NCBI GenBank assembly: GCA_018105865.1
Contig: CM030869.1
Coordinates: 5,358,525-5,422,524, forward strand
Direction of reading: 5' to 3'
Length of the DNA: 64,000 nt
DNA from: Metaphire vulgaris
Lineage: Eukaryota; Annelida; Clitellata; Crassiclitellata; Megascolecidae
The translations under genes and the position numbers were made by a program. Position 1 is the stretch's first letter. Each line of letters opens with the position of its first letter. Positions 1 to 9,879 of this stretch are shown in pieces. The notes beneath the pieces are model-generated. The model did no database searches. It worked only from the letters and a program-made list of their open reading frames with translations, and was not told where the DNA came from.

Positions 1-600
1 TGTTCTTAGTAGAGAGTCATGCCGGAGGACATGTCCCATCCAATTTCTCTGCCTTTTCCGGATTGTATCTATCAGGCTTCTTTCTTCCTCTATCTCCTTC
101 ATGACTTCCTCGATTGTTTTATGCTCTGTGTATTTTACTTTTAGCATTTTCCTCCAAATCCACATTTCAAAAGCCTCTAATCGTTTTATATCTTCCTTTC
201 TCATTGTCCACGTCTCCGCCCCATACAACACCACACTCCAAATCAATGTTTTTACCAATCTCTTTTTTAGGTTTAGTTTTAGTTTACTTTGCATCAGCTC
301 CTTTCTCTTGTAAAAAGCTTCCTTTGCTATTGCTATGCGTCTTCTTATCTCTTTATTGCATCTGGCATCAGTTGTTATCAGACTTCCTAGATAGCTAAAT
401 TCCTTCACTTGCTCTATGATCTGTCCATGTAAACCTTTATGTCTACTCTCATTCCTTCTTTTTACTTATTACCATAACTTTAGTCTTTTTGTATTGATTC
501 TCATTCCATACTTTTCTGACACTTGTATCAGTTTATCCATTACTTCCTGAAGCCCTTTTTGATTGCTTGCTAGCATGGCCTGATCGCTCATGGCGCAGCG
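1..600 (-). pseudogene. LINE RT catalytic box and C-terminal region (A1)
   Basis: On the minus strand, after the PLSPLLFNIYIEEL block, the position of the catalytic YADD reads C-A-M-S-D followed by QAM, so the two catalytic aspartates are disrupted (about 566-592). Downstream frames give KYGMRINTKKTK, a GAETWT block, and NWMGHVLRHDSLLRT at the window edge, a C-terminal motif typical of RTE-like LINEs. Several stops interrupt it. Confidence 0.8.
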
Positions 601-624
601 CCTTTAGTAGTACTCCTCCGACTT

Positions 625-1735
625 TTACTCCTTATCTGTATTCTCCATCGCCTCTTGTACTAATTCTTCGATGTATATGTTAAACAACAGCGGTGACAGT
701 GGACATCCCTGCCTTACTCCTCTCCCAATCATACACGATTCACTCAGTTCTCCCTCTATTCTCACCTTCACTGACTGTCCAAGGTATAGGTTTGCTATCA
801 GTCTTCTGTCTCTCCAATCCACTCCCACCCTTTTCAATGCTCTCATCAAAATCCTCCAATCTACTCTGTCAAACGCTTTTTCGTAATCCACGAAGCATAT
901 ATAGATATTTTTCCATTTTGAAGTCTTCTCTCACTTAGCATTCTTAAGCATCCGATTGCATCCCGTGTTCCTTTTCCCTTCCGAAACCCAAACTGATCCT
1001 CTCCAAGGAATCCTATTGCATCTGTTTTCGCTTGTACTCTTTTTTGTAATGACCTTGAGTATTATCTTCGCATGACATAAAAAGAGACTGATAGTTCTAT
1101 GGTCCTCGCATTCCATTGCATTTACTTTCTTTTTAATCGAATCATTATTGATTGTAGAAAATCGTTTGGCCATTCTCCTGTCATACAGATTTGTTGGCAG
1201 ATTTCACCAGTTCGTTTCGTTGCATTCTCTCCTAGTATCTTTATTGCTTCTGCTGGTATGTGGTCCACTCCTTCTGCTTTGTTGTTTTTCATCTCTTCCA
1301 ATGCGTGCAGAATTTCTTCTTTCATCAGTCCTGGTCCTAGCTCTTCGCTTTCAACTGTTTGCTGTTCCTCTATATTGAGTTCCGTTGGTTTGCTGTCTTT
1401 CAGGTATAATTCTTCTATATATTCTTTCCATCTCTCTTCCACTTCTCGTTGGGTTGTGAGTGTATTTCCTTGTTTGTCTTTAATACCCGCCCTGCTCCCT
1501 TGCATACCTTCTTTCTTTGTTAAATCTTTTACTTCCTTATATACTTGATCATGTTTCCTTGTCCTTGTAACTTTTCTATTTCTTGACATTTATTCTCCCA
1601 CCATTTCTCTTTCGCCTTTTCTGTTGATCTTTGCAGCTGGTTATTTAGTCTCCTATATTCTTTTTTTGCATATTCTGTGTTCTGCTTCTTCCATTTTCTT
1701 CTCTGCTCCATGTCTTCTATCATTTCATTTGTCAC
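625..1735 (-). pseudogene. LINE reverse transcriptase, fingers and palm (A1)
   Basis: Overlapping minus-strand frames (1735-1529, 1589-1122, 1173-931, 891-625) read through a LINE RT. Visible blocks are NNKAEGVDHIPAEAIK, the YGFRKG-like region damaged near 1000, MDYEKAFDRVDW, and RGVRQGCPLSPLLFNIYIEEL. The palm Asp of the DYEKAFD block is kept. Several frameshifts and stops separate the blocks. The product would have copied the LINE RNA at the nicked target; this copy is dead. Confidence 0.88.
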
Positions 1736-1977
1736 CCATGGCTTTTTTAGCTTTCCTTCTTTTCTTCCTTCCTACTTCTTGCTCTAGTTCTCTTACTACC
1801 ACAGATTTTAGTTTTTCCCATCTTTCTTTCGTTGTCTCTCCTGTGTTTGTTGTCGCCACTTGTTTTTCAATCTTCCCATAATTTCTGTTGCCTTTTCTTT
1901 GATTTTATCTCTATCCCATTGTATATTTAATTGTTTTCTCTTGTTTATATATTTCAGTTGTATTCTCACCTTCATTA

Positions 1978-2343
1978 CTACTGTTGTGACCTGTGTCTGC
2001 ATCTGCTCCCGGTAAGCTCTCGCATTTTTACACAGTTTCTATATCGTCCATTTACCATAATGTAGTCTATTTGGTATCTTGCTATGTCTCCCGGCATCTT
2101 CCATGTATATATTCTTCTCTTTTCGTTTTTAAACCAAGTGTTTGCTATCATCATGTTTCTTAACTTGCAGAATTCAATTAGTTTTTCTCCTCTTTCATTT
2201 CTAACCCCCATCCCATACTCTCCCACCACATTTCCTTCTCTTCCTTTTCCCACTACTGCATTCCAATCACCCATCAAAACACAAAAATTTGTAGCTCTTA
2301 TCCTCTCGGTTTTCTCCTCTAAATATTCATAAATTTCATCCAC
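1978..2343 (-). pseudogene. APE-type endonuclease, C-terminal half (LINE A1)
   Basis: The 121-codon frame shows GDWNAVVG near residue 26 and QIDYIMVNGRYRN near residue 91, both typical of the apurinic-like endonuclease of LINEs, which nicks the target DNA to prime reverse transcription. The frame ends at the expected SDH box, where it runs into GSRCRHRSQQ, so a frameshift falls at the catalytic histidine region. The N-terminal part with the first catalytic Asn and Glu is absent. Confidence 0.85.
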
Positions 2344-2575
2344 TTCTTCTTCAGTATGTGTTGTTGTGGCATATATACTTTTGACTGATACAAACTTTAA
2401 TATAAAACAATAGTTTGCAGGACTTTAATGGGAAAATAATTGTAATTTCTAGTATTTTATTAAATTTGATTTATATGGTAACTTGATGCTTGTATTGTTG
2501 ACCTTGCATTTTGTCAATGTTGATATAAGTAAAGATATTGTGTATATTAGATAGTGTACATACATGCAAAATAGT

Positions 2576-2745
2576 CCTAAACCTTTGGACGCTGACTATT
2601 GCCTGGCTGATAACATACCTTCCCCATAGCTATTTTAAGAGAGGCTGAGCGCCTAAGAATAAGCACTACTGTTGTGCTGCTTTCCAAGGCGCTATAGAAA
2701 TCCACGAGATTTTACTTTACTTTACTTACTTTACTTAAACCAGAC
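2576..2745 (+). mobile_element. 5'-truncated LINE family B, 3' UTR only
   Basis: About 170 bp nearly identical to the 3' end of the long family B LINE at 13817-13973. Both run from CCTTTGGACG through GCTGAGCGCCTAAGAATAAG to GGCGCTATAGAAATCC and end in repeated TTTAC units. It is a severely 5'-truncated insertion. Confidence 0.9.
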
Positions 2746-2809
2746 ATTGCATGGGCTACTTTATTATTAACATATTTCATGGCTATTTAAAATCTCCACC
2801 ATAATATGC

Positions 2810-2912
2810 AATATCCCCCAAAATGGGGGAGGGGATTTTATATTTCTGCGGGGGTCAACTTTTAACCAATTATTCTATTCGCCCCCCCCCCCAATGTTTA
2901 CTCCAGGTTTAC
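2810..2912. repeat. G/C-run repeat, possible hAT MITE end
   Basis: Runs of C and G surround a segment ending in ACGCCCCTGTG. Read in reverse this starts CAGGGGCGTAAACC, a hAT-like end. No matching opposite terminus or target duplication was found. Confidence 0.3.
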
Positions 2913-3537
2913 GCCCCTGTGCATGAATTTGTTTATCACAAATGTTTCCGTGCACAAGACCTGTTTAAGAACTTCACTGTCATTCTATGTGATAATTGTG
3001 CTTAAGAGTAACATTCTCCTGTGAATAAATAACAGGTTTTGTACTCATTAACATTAGGGTGTCCAGATGACTATTTGCTAAAAGAGAACATTCAATGTCG
3101 TTCATAGTAAAAAATAGAGAACATTCTGAACAAAAAGAGAACAAACATATTTTCAAAAATTAATATTAATTTAATAAAATTAATTACTTAAATTCAGTCA
3201 TTCATTTCCTCTTCGCCGTCTTCTTCATCATCACTTATATATTTATCTGATGATTGGACACTCTTCAAGAAATCCGCATTGTCAATAATACTCTTATAAA
3301 ACCCCTTACAATTCATGATTGATATAATTATATTTTGTAATTTGGTTTTTTCTTTTAATTTCTTTATTGTTACCAAATTACAGTGAGAATAATTAAAAAT
3401 TAACTTCTACTTAACTTTATTTCACTAAAAACAAAAAAGAGAACAAAAGAGAACTTCAGTAAAAAAAAGAAAGAGTAAAAAAGATCCGACCTAAAAAAGA
3501 GAACATCTATCATATTAAAATCGTTATCTGTATGTCT
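2913..3537. other. AT-rich stretch, no recognised gene
   Basis: Very AT-rich, with the word AGAGAAC repeated at least eight times between 3083 and 3505. A 60-codon minus frame (3376-3194) ends in the acidic tail DDEEDGEEEMND; it has no recognised family and could be an exon remnant or chance. Confidence 0.4.
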
Positions 3538-4037
3538 GTTACCTTCAAGCGTTCTGATTGGTTGACTATTGGTAGACGGTTTAGACCGTTTAGTCCTTAC
3601 GTCGCGATGCGTTGGTGGGCGAGCGTTGACTATTGGTAGACGGTTTAGACCGTTTAGTACGCATGGTGGACGATGTTCGAAGACGACGTTGCTATTGGTA
3701 ACAATTGTTCGTAGAACCGGTTTAGTCGAGTCATTGCAGCATCAGAGGGCTGGGCGTGCGACGACGTTGCTATTGGTAACAATTGTTCGCAGCAATTTTA
3801 ACGTACATTTTAGCGTACACAAAAAATACGTGTACAGCGTCACAAATGGCCACAGTTGCGTGATTTTAACGTACATAGGCCTAATTATTACGTGGCGCAG
3901 AGCTTGGCTAGGTGGCGATCATTGAAATGTTGTTCAGCATGAATTCAATGATTGGGTATTAGGTATAGGTATTGGATTAGTATTATCCTGCACTGCGAGC
4001 GCGAGCGAAGCGAGCCTCTTTCTAGTGTTCTCTTTAA
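3538..4037 (-). repeat. ATTGG/CCAAT-box repeat with internal duplications
   Basis: A 34-bp segment with GACTATTGGTAGACGG is present twice (about 3563 and 3627), and a 33-bp segment with GTTGCTATTGGTAACAATT twice (about 3681 and 3760), giving five ATTGG (inverted CCAAT) words. The first 28 bases are the reverse complement of 58841-58868. The 3985-4035 end, with GAGCGAAGCGAGC, is the reverse complement of 58741-58785. So this is a dispersed repeat with a second, shorter copy near 58.8 kb. Confidence 0.7.
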
Positions 4038-4253
4038 AAGAGATGTTCTGGAAACCTTAATTAACATTCTCCTGTTATTAAATTACTGTTCTTGTATTTC
4101 AACACAACTTTTAATACAGAGGCATTGCGACATCATTGAAAAGTAAATATCGACTTTAAAGTTGAAGATTACCGGTAGATAGTGTCATCCGATGCCAGTG
4201 TTAAACGAAATAATTAAATTTTTATAAAAACTAAAAGGCCTGTAGTTACAATT

Positions 4254-4306
4254 GAATCTATAACGATGATAAATCTATAACGATGATAAATCTATAACGA
4301 TGATAA
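4254..4306. repeat. Three tandem copies of a 17-bp unit
   Basis: ATCTATAACGATGATAA is repeated three times without mismatch. Confidence 0.9.
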
Positions 4307-4517
4307 AGTTAGCGATAATCGGTCAACTTAGCAATCTCACTAATAGGCCTAAAGTCAAGTTGACTAACACAGTTAGTGAGAATAGTCAAAAAGCTTACAG
4401 ACATAAGCCTTACAAAGATAAATTAAAAATTACTAGCAAAGTTTAATAGTTCGCAAGTATAATTCCTCAATTAAAAACTAATGTTTATATGTCTAAATTT
4501 GAAAGCTCCTATTCACA

Positions 4518-4612
4518 GTTCAACCACGGATTTCTATTTATAGACCTGGATGTAGGATACTAGCTTACAGCCTGAGGTCAACTAGCCACCATCTTGTAGC
4601 TCGTAGTGTTGT
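4518..4612 (-). promoter_or_regulatory. TATA-containing segment shared with 7482-7582
   Basis: On the minus strand this holds TATAAATAGAAATCCGTGG preceded by GATGGTGGC and GACCTCAGGCTG. The plus strand at 7482-7582 has a matching TATAAATAGAAATCCGTGA, with a similar GATGG/TGACCTCA region before it. It lies directly upstream of the THAP-like first exon but points the other way. A promoter role is inference; it may simply be a dispersed repeat. Confidence 0.3.
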
Positions 4613-4638
4613 GAACTAATCATAGTCAATCGTGGAAG

Positions 4639-4706
4639 ATGCCGAGTTGTGCGGCGATTAACTGTTCGAAACAGCAATTTAAAAGAGCAAAGCAATCATT
4701 TCACGC
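4639..4706 (+). CDS. THAP domain first exon of a THAP1-like protein
   Basis: ATG at 4639 opens MPSCAAINCSKQQFKR followed by SFH, the N-terminal half of a THAP zinc finger: Met-Pro, the first C-x(n)-C pair, and the conserved SFH. THAP proteins are sequence-specific DNA-binding proteins of animals. The exon closes at a good splice donor (GC|GTAAGA, 4707) after 68 coding nucleotides, phase 2. From family knowledge, human THAP1 exon 1 ends at the same place in the domain, also in phase 2. It has probably one partner exon downstream (5790-6029). The zinc-finger remainder (the Trp, C-x2-H pair and AVPTIF box) is not visible before 5790, so the gene may be broken, misassembled, or hold an exon I cannot recognise. 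A P-element-like transposase also starts with THAP, but the last exon argues against that. Confidence 0.7.
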
Positions 4707-5789
4707 GTAAGAAAAGGTTTCTATGTCTGTCTATTCACTCTGAAATTTAATGTGAAGAAATGTAATGTGAAATCTCGTTAATTTCTATAGCGCTTTCAAA
4801 ATTAGCACCGAAGTGGCGGGTAATAATAATCCGTTGATCTGAGCTGATCCGCTGAGCTAAGATGATCCGCTGATCTCAATTTGATATAGACGCTTAGTGA
4901 TCCGATCAGCGGCCGGGAGAGGGAGGGTCAGATCAGCGGAGATATACCCGGTAGACGTCTAGTGGTCAGATCTGCTTCTATAGAGCTATAGTGCTCAGCA
5001 TCTTGTTAAGGTCAGCTTATATGTTTGATCTCGTTTTTTAGCAATGTACTGTATCTTCTTTGTTCTCAACTAGCATTTTGTATGGTCCTCTCAGCCGTAG
5101 GGTTACATACATTTTTCACGTTCATTTTCATTGCATTCAGGATTAGATGAAGCCAAGTAGCACATTGTATCTAGCCTAGTGGAATACTTCTAACAAAGCT
5201 TGTGAGAAATAAGCTGTTGGTGAACTTTAGGACCAAAAAGGGGATGGATACAAGACCCAAAGGCTGCAGACCGGACCATGTTCAGCATGTTCACAAATTG
5301 TACAGTAAAAACCAATCAATGTCTGACTATTATGTTGAGAATATGTAAAATTTGAATTACTAGATACGCCAGGGGCCGGTCATAATTGGGGCTGCTACGG
5401 TCTGTACGTAATTGAAATGGGTTGGGTCATGTGAAATATTTAGTCTGAATTTAAGTAAAATATGTTAATGAACTGTGCCACATGTCATGCGATTGGTAAC
5501 ACTGTGTGAAGTTGGGGATGACAACATTATGTAGTGTTTCAATGAAAATATTGTGGATGTCTGGGATAGCTCTGCCGTAAATTATTTGTTGAATTCTACA
5601 TTACAGTAGGCGATTTTTTTGTGTATTTTTGACACGTCTCTGGGTTGGGGTGATTGTTTATATGGGACCCATCCGACCCGTGCATACATGGACGATGTGG
5701 ACGTCTAGGGTCTGGAGTCCTTTAAGACGTCTCTAGATTGAAACGATGATGATTATTATGATTGCATATTGTTGTGCTTTTGCTTATAG
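4707..5789 (+). other. Presumed intron(s) of the THAP-like gene, no exon found
   Basis: No frame here shows the C-x2-H, Trp or AVPTIF-like residues expected of THAP exon 2. It includes a SINE/LINE-end-like scrap at about 4778-4820 (TCTATAGCGCTTTCAA and AGCACCGAAGT, shared with 7990-8015) and a patch of direct and inverted TGATCCGCTGA words (4840-4945). A short open frame at about 5205-5348 resembles nothing I know. Confidence 0.5.
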
Positions 5790-6029
5790 GTCACCAAGTC
5801 ACGAAAGCTGCCAAAGCCGAGACTTCAATTGATTGACGATGTTGATGTCATCGACATCCCGGGAACCTGTGCTGACGTTAATTTGTCATCACCTGTTCAG
5901 TCTACATCGACAGCCGAAGCTGACCATGCCTATGTGACCAAAGACAGTCTGAAGGCTATGAAAAGAAAAATGGATGCCATAATTCACCAGGCAACAGTTG
6001 TTCAGAAGCGACTGAATTTGAAATTTTGA
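5790..6029 (+). CDS. Terminal exon of THAP1-like protein: HCF-1-binding motif and coiled coil
   Basis: An acceptor (GCTTTTGCTTATAG, ending 5789) opens a phase-0 exon of 79 codons to the TGA at 6027-6029. It begins VTKSRKLPKPRLQ, continues with an acidic and Ser/Thr-rich stretch, then has DHAY followed by a Lys/Met/Leu-rich helix (KDSLKAMKRKMDAIIHQ...RLNLKF) likely to form a coiled coil. The [D/E]HxY tetrapeptide just before a coiled coil is the HCF-1-binding motif known in THAP1 and THAP3, and human THAP1 also begins its last exon in phase 0. The role inferred is nuclear transcription regulation with HCF-1. The helix is shorter than in vertebrate THAP1. Joining to 4639-4706 is inference. Confidence 0.65.
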   Translation, partial: VTKSRKLPKPRLQLIDDVDVIDIPGTCADVNLSSPVQSTSTAEADHAYVTKDSLKAMKRKMDAIIHQATVVQKRLNLKF

Positions 6030-6575
6030 ACCAGTTTAGGAAGAAATCGACCATTTCTGTTAAAATCTTTGGTCATTCTTATAGTTAGGTCCTTTGTCAA
6101 TGCATTTGCATTTGCACTTGGAGACCATGTGTTGCTGAGTTTATATAAGTCAGTAGTTTTCAGTTACTGTATTTATCTAAAACTCCAATGGCAGTTACTG
6201 GTAGTATGGTAGGCTTGTTTGGTAGGCTGTTGGCTGTGTTCAGTGCTGAATTGATTAAATGAATAGTGTTTGTAATCTTGTTATGTATACATAAAAGATT
6301 TTAATTAGTAAGAATTGCTAATCATTAGGTCCTGACAGATGATCCTTCTTTGGGTGTCTTCATAATTGTACCATTAGTTTTTGCTTTCAGTTATCAACAA
6401 TCAATTATTTGTCAATTAAACTCTTGGGGCTGTGAAATTTTAAAACAGTTAGTTTTTCGGTCACAGACTAAAACATTTGCTATGGAAAATAATGTTACAA
6501 TGTTTCTTGTTTGGCTAAAGAAACAATATTTAAGTTTGGTTTTTATATTATAATAAAGGATTTTTGGAAATATAT
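6030..6575 (+). other. 3' UTR of THAP-like gene with polyadenylation signal
   Basis: AT-rich noncoding sequence after the stop, with a canonical AATAAA at 6552-6557. A 67-codon frame at 6350-6553 lies inside it and is not supported as a gene. Confidence 0.55.
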
Positions 6576-6777
6576 TGTAATGATGTTTGTTTTAGAAGTG
6601 TTAGTCTCTGTCTGAAAAGGCCAACATATATCAGGACAGAGATAGATTTAGCACAGGATGAAAATACTTCTCTAAACGACAATCAAGTCAAAAGAGAAGA
6701 ATGAAGGCTTTTGTCAGTTCCCCCTGGCTTTTTCAGTTCCCCCCGGAATCCAGGAGTCTAGATTAAACACTGGGTAG

Positions 6778-6847
6778 AGACTTCCAAATTCCGACACCTC
6801 CAGATTTTCCCGACAACCCCAAATTCACAATCCTAGAAATAACCCTG
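6778..6847 (-). repeat. Remnant of MITE family K
   Basis: GACTTCCAAATTCCGACACC through AAATAACCCTG matches the same end of the elements at 31235-31564 and, reversed, 23721-24114. The other terminus is missing. Confidence 0.65.
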
Positions 6848-7081
6848 CATCTAGGCTTAGGCATACTGCACAATGTGGTCCATTTGTCAAGAGATGTTTG
6901 TCTGGTGGGGGTAAAAAGGCTTAACATCCAACTGCATGCTATTCATCAATGAAAGACGCCTTAGGCCTGCTAGATAAAAGAGCAGTGTGAAAGAAAATGA
7001 ATGTAAATGAGTAATACAATTATTGACAAATGAATTGAATATAGTGCCAGGAACGACCCTAGAATATCAGTCCAGCCTCGC

Positions 7082-7433
7082 CCAGTGACGGCTCCAGGAT
7101 TTGGCAAGTGGGGTGGCAACTTCTAATCATGGTAGCCAACCATTTGTTGTTATGTATGCAGTATTAAGTATAGGGTCCCAACAGGGGGGCCAGACACTCA
7201 ATAGGGGGCACGGGCCTCCCTGAGGAGCAGTGGCGGCTCTAGGATTTTGCAAGTAGGGGGGCGTTGGGGTGGCAACTTCTAATCATGGGGGCCAACCATT
7301 TGTTGTTTAATGTATGTAGCATTAAGTATAGGTCCCAACTGGGGGGCAGGCACTCAATAGGGGCACGGACCCCTTCCCCCTTATCCCCCCACCCACCCTC
7401 GGTGGAGCCGCCACTGCTGTGGAGCCGCCACTG
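7082..7433. mobile_element. hAT-like MITE with perfect 8-bp target duplication
   Basis: Starts CAGTGACGGCTCC and ends GAGCCGCCACTG, near-perfect inverted ends. The host 8-mer GCCTCGCC lies at both 7074-7081 and 7434-7441. It is itself split by a second copy at 7228-7416, so the original element was about 155 bp. No coding capacity. Confidence 0.92.
7228..7416. mobile_element. hAT-like MITE nested inside an older copy of its own family
   Basis: CAGTGGCGGCTC at the left and GAGCCGCCACTG at the right end. The target duplication is CTGAGGAG (7220-7227) / CTGTGGAG (7417-7424), 7 of 8. Its interior repeats that of the outer copy (GGGTGGCAACTTCTAATCATG and so on), so one family member landed in the right end of another. 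Confidence 0.9.
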
Positions 7434-7734
7434 GCCTCGCCACCTTCCTAGTATAGCAGTGTCAGCTGATGAATACGAGTAACAATATGGCCGCTCTGGC
7501 TGGTGCGCTGACCTCACTGCTGCGTACGGCGGCTATAGGCCAAGTGCTATCCAGTTATAAATAGAAATCCGTGAGTTCAACAAGAGCGGTACCGCGACAC
7601 AGAGCGCCAATCCAGGAGACGCAAATTGCAGGAATTCATGTCAGGAATTAATAATTAATAAATTAAATTGAACTTGAAAATTGCAGGTAAGTCATGTTTT
7701 GCTAAATGGCAAGTTGGCAACTATCATGGTTACC

Positions 7735-7860
7735 TCTACTCTCGCCGAATTCCCATCTGGCCTAAATTTTAGTCTTTTCTATTTTGCCGAATATCCGTCT
7801 CGTCGAATTTCCATTTGGTCGAAATTCCATCTGGCCGAATTCCAATCTCGCTGGCTCTAA
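7735..7860. repeat. 15-16-bp minisatellite, GGCCGAAATTCCATCT type
   Basis: About seven degenerate units built on GCCGAATTTCCATCT, one of three unrelated-sequence arrays of the same unit length here (also 32640-32830 and 48055-49085). No coding function. Confidence 0.7.
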
Positions 7861-7931
7861 TTCAACAAAGTGACCCTGACAAATGAATCTCAAGTCTCAA
7901 CATTAGGCTGCAGTTCATTATACAAAAACTA

Positions 7932-8640
7932 AGTGAGTAAGTAAGTCACATTGTAAGTAAGTAAGTCAAATCTCTTTTATTTCTATTGCGCTTTCAAGAG
8001 CAGCACCGAAGTAGCTCCTTATTCCTAGGTGCTTAATCTCAGAATGAAGTAGCTATAGCCAAAGGTGGGGTCATTCATGTAGGGTCATTTAGTCCAAAGG
8101 GCCAGTGGTTGGAACGTTACAGCTATGGAGGAAATGATTTTTTATAGAAATTATTTGAATTTTGACAGAAAAACTTGAGATGTTGCAAGAATGGAAGGGA
8201 ATTGTGACTCCGAATTTGTTATTTGACCATGATGTAGACAGCGGGTGGATGCTGCAATTGAGTTCCACAGTTCTGGTGCAGCATATGAAAAAGCACGGTT
8301 GCAAATGTTGAGAGATGATTGATTCGAGGGACGAAGGAGAGTTACATAAGAGGGAGATCGAGTAGATCGAGGATGTTGTGTGCTTATCAGATTTCGTGGG
8401 TAAACTGGTATTGATGTATGAAGCGACTCATAGCCTCATGGGCCATCCGACATCGATATTATTTTATATTTAATGCATTCTGCTATTTTCAGCCACTGCA
8501 GAGATTTGAGTAATGGTGTAATAGTGCAGAATTTAGGTGATTTGGTAACTGCGCGAGCTAAGGCATTTCTAATCGATTGTAGTTTACATATCAGTGGCAT
8601 CAATCTATAATAAAAGTTGCGAGGGTCCACCTGTTGTTGT
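7932..8640 (-). mobile_element. LINE family B-related 3' fragment with (ACTT)n tail
   Basis: On the minus strand 8630-8436 reads KLQSIRNALARAVTKSPKF and LKSLQWLKIAECIKYKI, the C-terminal RT block also encoded by the long LINE at 13340-13460. The 3' UTR-like part runs down to 7990 and ends in repeated ACTT at 7932-7968. Decayed and 5'-truncated. Confidence 0.85.
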
Positions 8641-8984
8641 GCCTAACCCTAACCGTTTTAGCATAATTCTAAAAAAAACTAATTCTTATTACTTATTAAT
8701 ATTCCAAAATACCATTTGCTGATAATATCTACGTGTATTATAATTGACTGATGGAGGTTATGCCTACTAGCCATTCAAAGAACATTTACCCAGCTATATG
8801 TAGTAGGAGCGTAGCTCGAGCGAAGACGAGTCATTGTCTGACCGTGATTACGAATACATCTAGCTATATCAATCGTGTTTCCTATATCAATACATTAACG
8901 ATAATCGTCGTGTAGAACACGTTACTTGGTGTCAGTAATTTACATTTACGAACTCTGTACTCCATAGCCACTGCATCGCATATT

Positions 8985-9455
8985 CTGCTGCCGCCGAAGT
9001 TAAATCTGCTGGCGTCGAACAATCGCGACTAAATGGAAACGTTTCGACGGACAATTACACAATTATATAAAAGCGGCAAAAGTTGACCTAGAAGTGTAGG
9101 ATTGGCAGGCGGCAATCCTATACTAGCGCGCATCGGCATTGATGCGTATTGTTTCTATGAGACCATGACCCTCGCCGATGCCTTCAGAGCGAACACGACA
9201 GCTCGACTGGAAGCATTCGGTGACGTCAACGAAGTCTACTAGCGATACGTTTTCCACATCCGAAGACAGGGAAATGGCGAGTCGTTCGACGTCTACCTAG
9301 CTGATTTGCGACGTTTGGGGCGATTCTGCGGATTCGGGAGCACCGAACAGTCCATGATTCGCAATCGAATAGTGCTCACAGTACCTGACCGTGCTTTGAC
9401 GAGGAAACTCCTGAGACGAGAAAGAGACCTGGATCTACAGAGAGCGGTCTAATGA
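8985..9455 (+). pseudogene. Ty3/gypsy gag relic
   Basis: The plus strand encodes a capsid-like segment with VNEVY, RYVFH, LADLRRLGRFCGF, and VLTVPDRALTRKLL, homologous along its length to the gag at 27441-27826. In-frame stops occur near 9094 and 9240. Gag proteins form the particle in which an LTR element is reverse transcribed. It breaks off at 9455, directly against a LINE fragment. Confidence 0.8.
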
Positions 9456-9872
9456 CACAAAGAAAAGAATTGGACTAGCAACTGCGGCGATTAGAAAATT
9501 AAGTAAAATTTGGACGTCAACGGTATTAGCTATAAACACAAAAACTATGGTATACAAGACAATGATATTGCCGATCTTGATGTACGGATCTGAATGCTGG
9601 AAGATGAAGAAAGAAGATGAAAGAAAGATACTTACCTTCGAAATGGCATGTTTAAGAAGAATGTTAGGAATCACAAGAAGAGATAAGATCGGGAATTAAG
9701 AAATCAGAGAGAGAACGGATATGAAATACACGGTAATAGACAAAATCCGAAGGAGAAGACTACAGTGGTTTGGACATGTGACAAGAATGGGAGAAGAAAG
9801 ACAGCCTCTGAGAGCTCTGCACTGTCATATTGAGAGAAACAGAAGTAGAGGAAGACAAGCTAAGAGATGGAT
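9456..9872 (+). pseudogene. RTE-like LINE C-terminal fragment (family F)
   Basis: Reads AAIRKLSKIW, MILPILMYGSECWKM, FEMACLRRMLGI, and LQWFGHVTRMG, ending RSRGRQAKRW. The YGSECW and WFGHVTRM blocks are the region after the RT of RTE-like LINEs. The YADD part is absent and an in-frame stop lies near 9697. Confidence 0.85.
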
Positions 9873-9879
9873 TATAGCG

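Larger units (their letters stand above)
1..2400 (-). mobile_element. RTE-like LINE, family A copy 1, 3' end cut by window edge
   Basis: Read on the minus strand this is one decayed non-LTR retrotransposon in the usual order: endonuclease (2343-1978), linker and RT fingers (about 2000-1122), RT palm (1173-625), and a C-terminal region (600-1) running off the window. The frame is broken many times, so it cannot encode a working protein. The 5' limit lies near 2400, where the sequence becomes AT-rich and noncoding. The last 155 or so bases match the plus-strand copy at 59078-59218 almost perfectly. The clade (RTE or a related APE-endonuclease clade) is inferred from motif style. Confidence 0.85.

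Noticed and set aside
5205..5348. Candidate THAP exon 2
   Set aside because: Open for 40-odd codons but lacks the C-x2-H pair, Trp and AVPTIF box, and has no good splice borders.
6350..6553. 67-codon frame
   Set aside because: Lies in the probable 3' UTR of the THAP-like gene; no motif.
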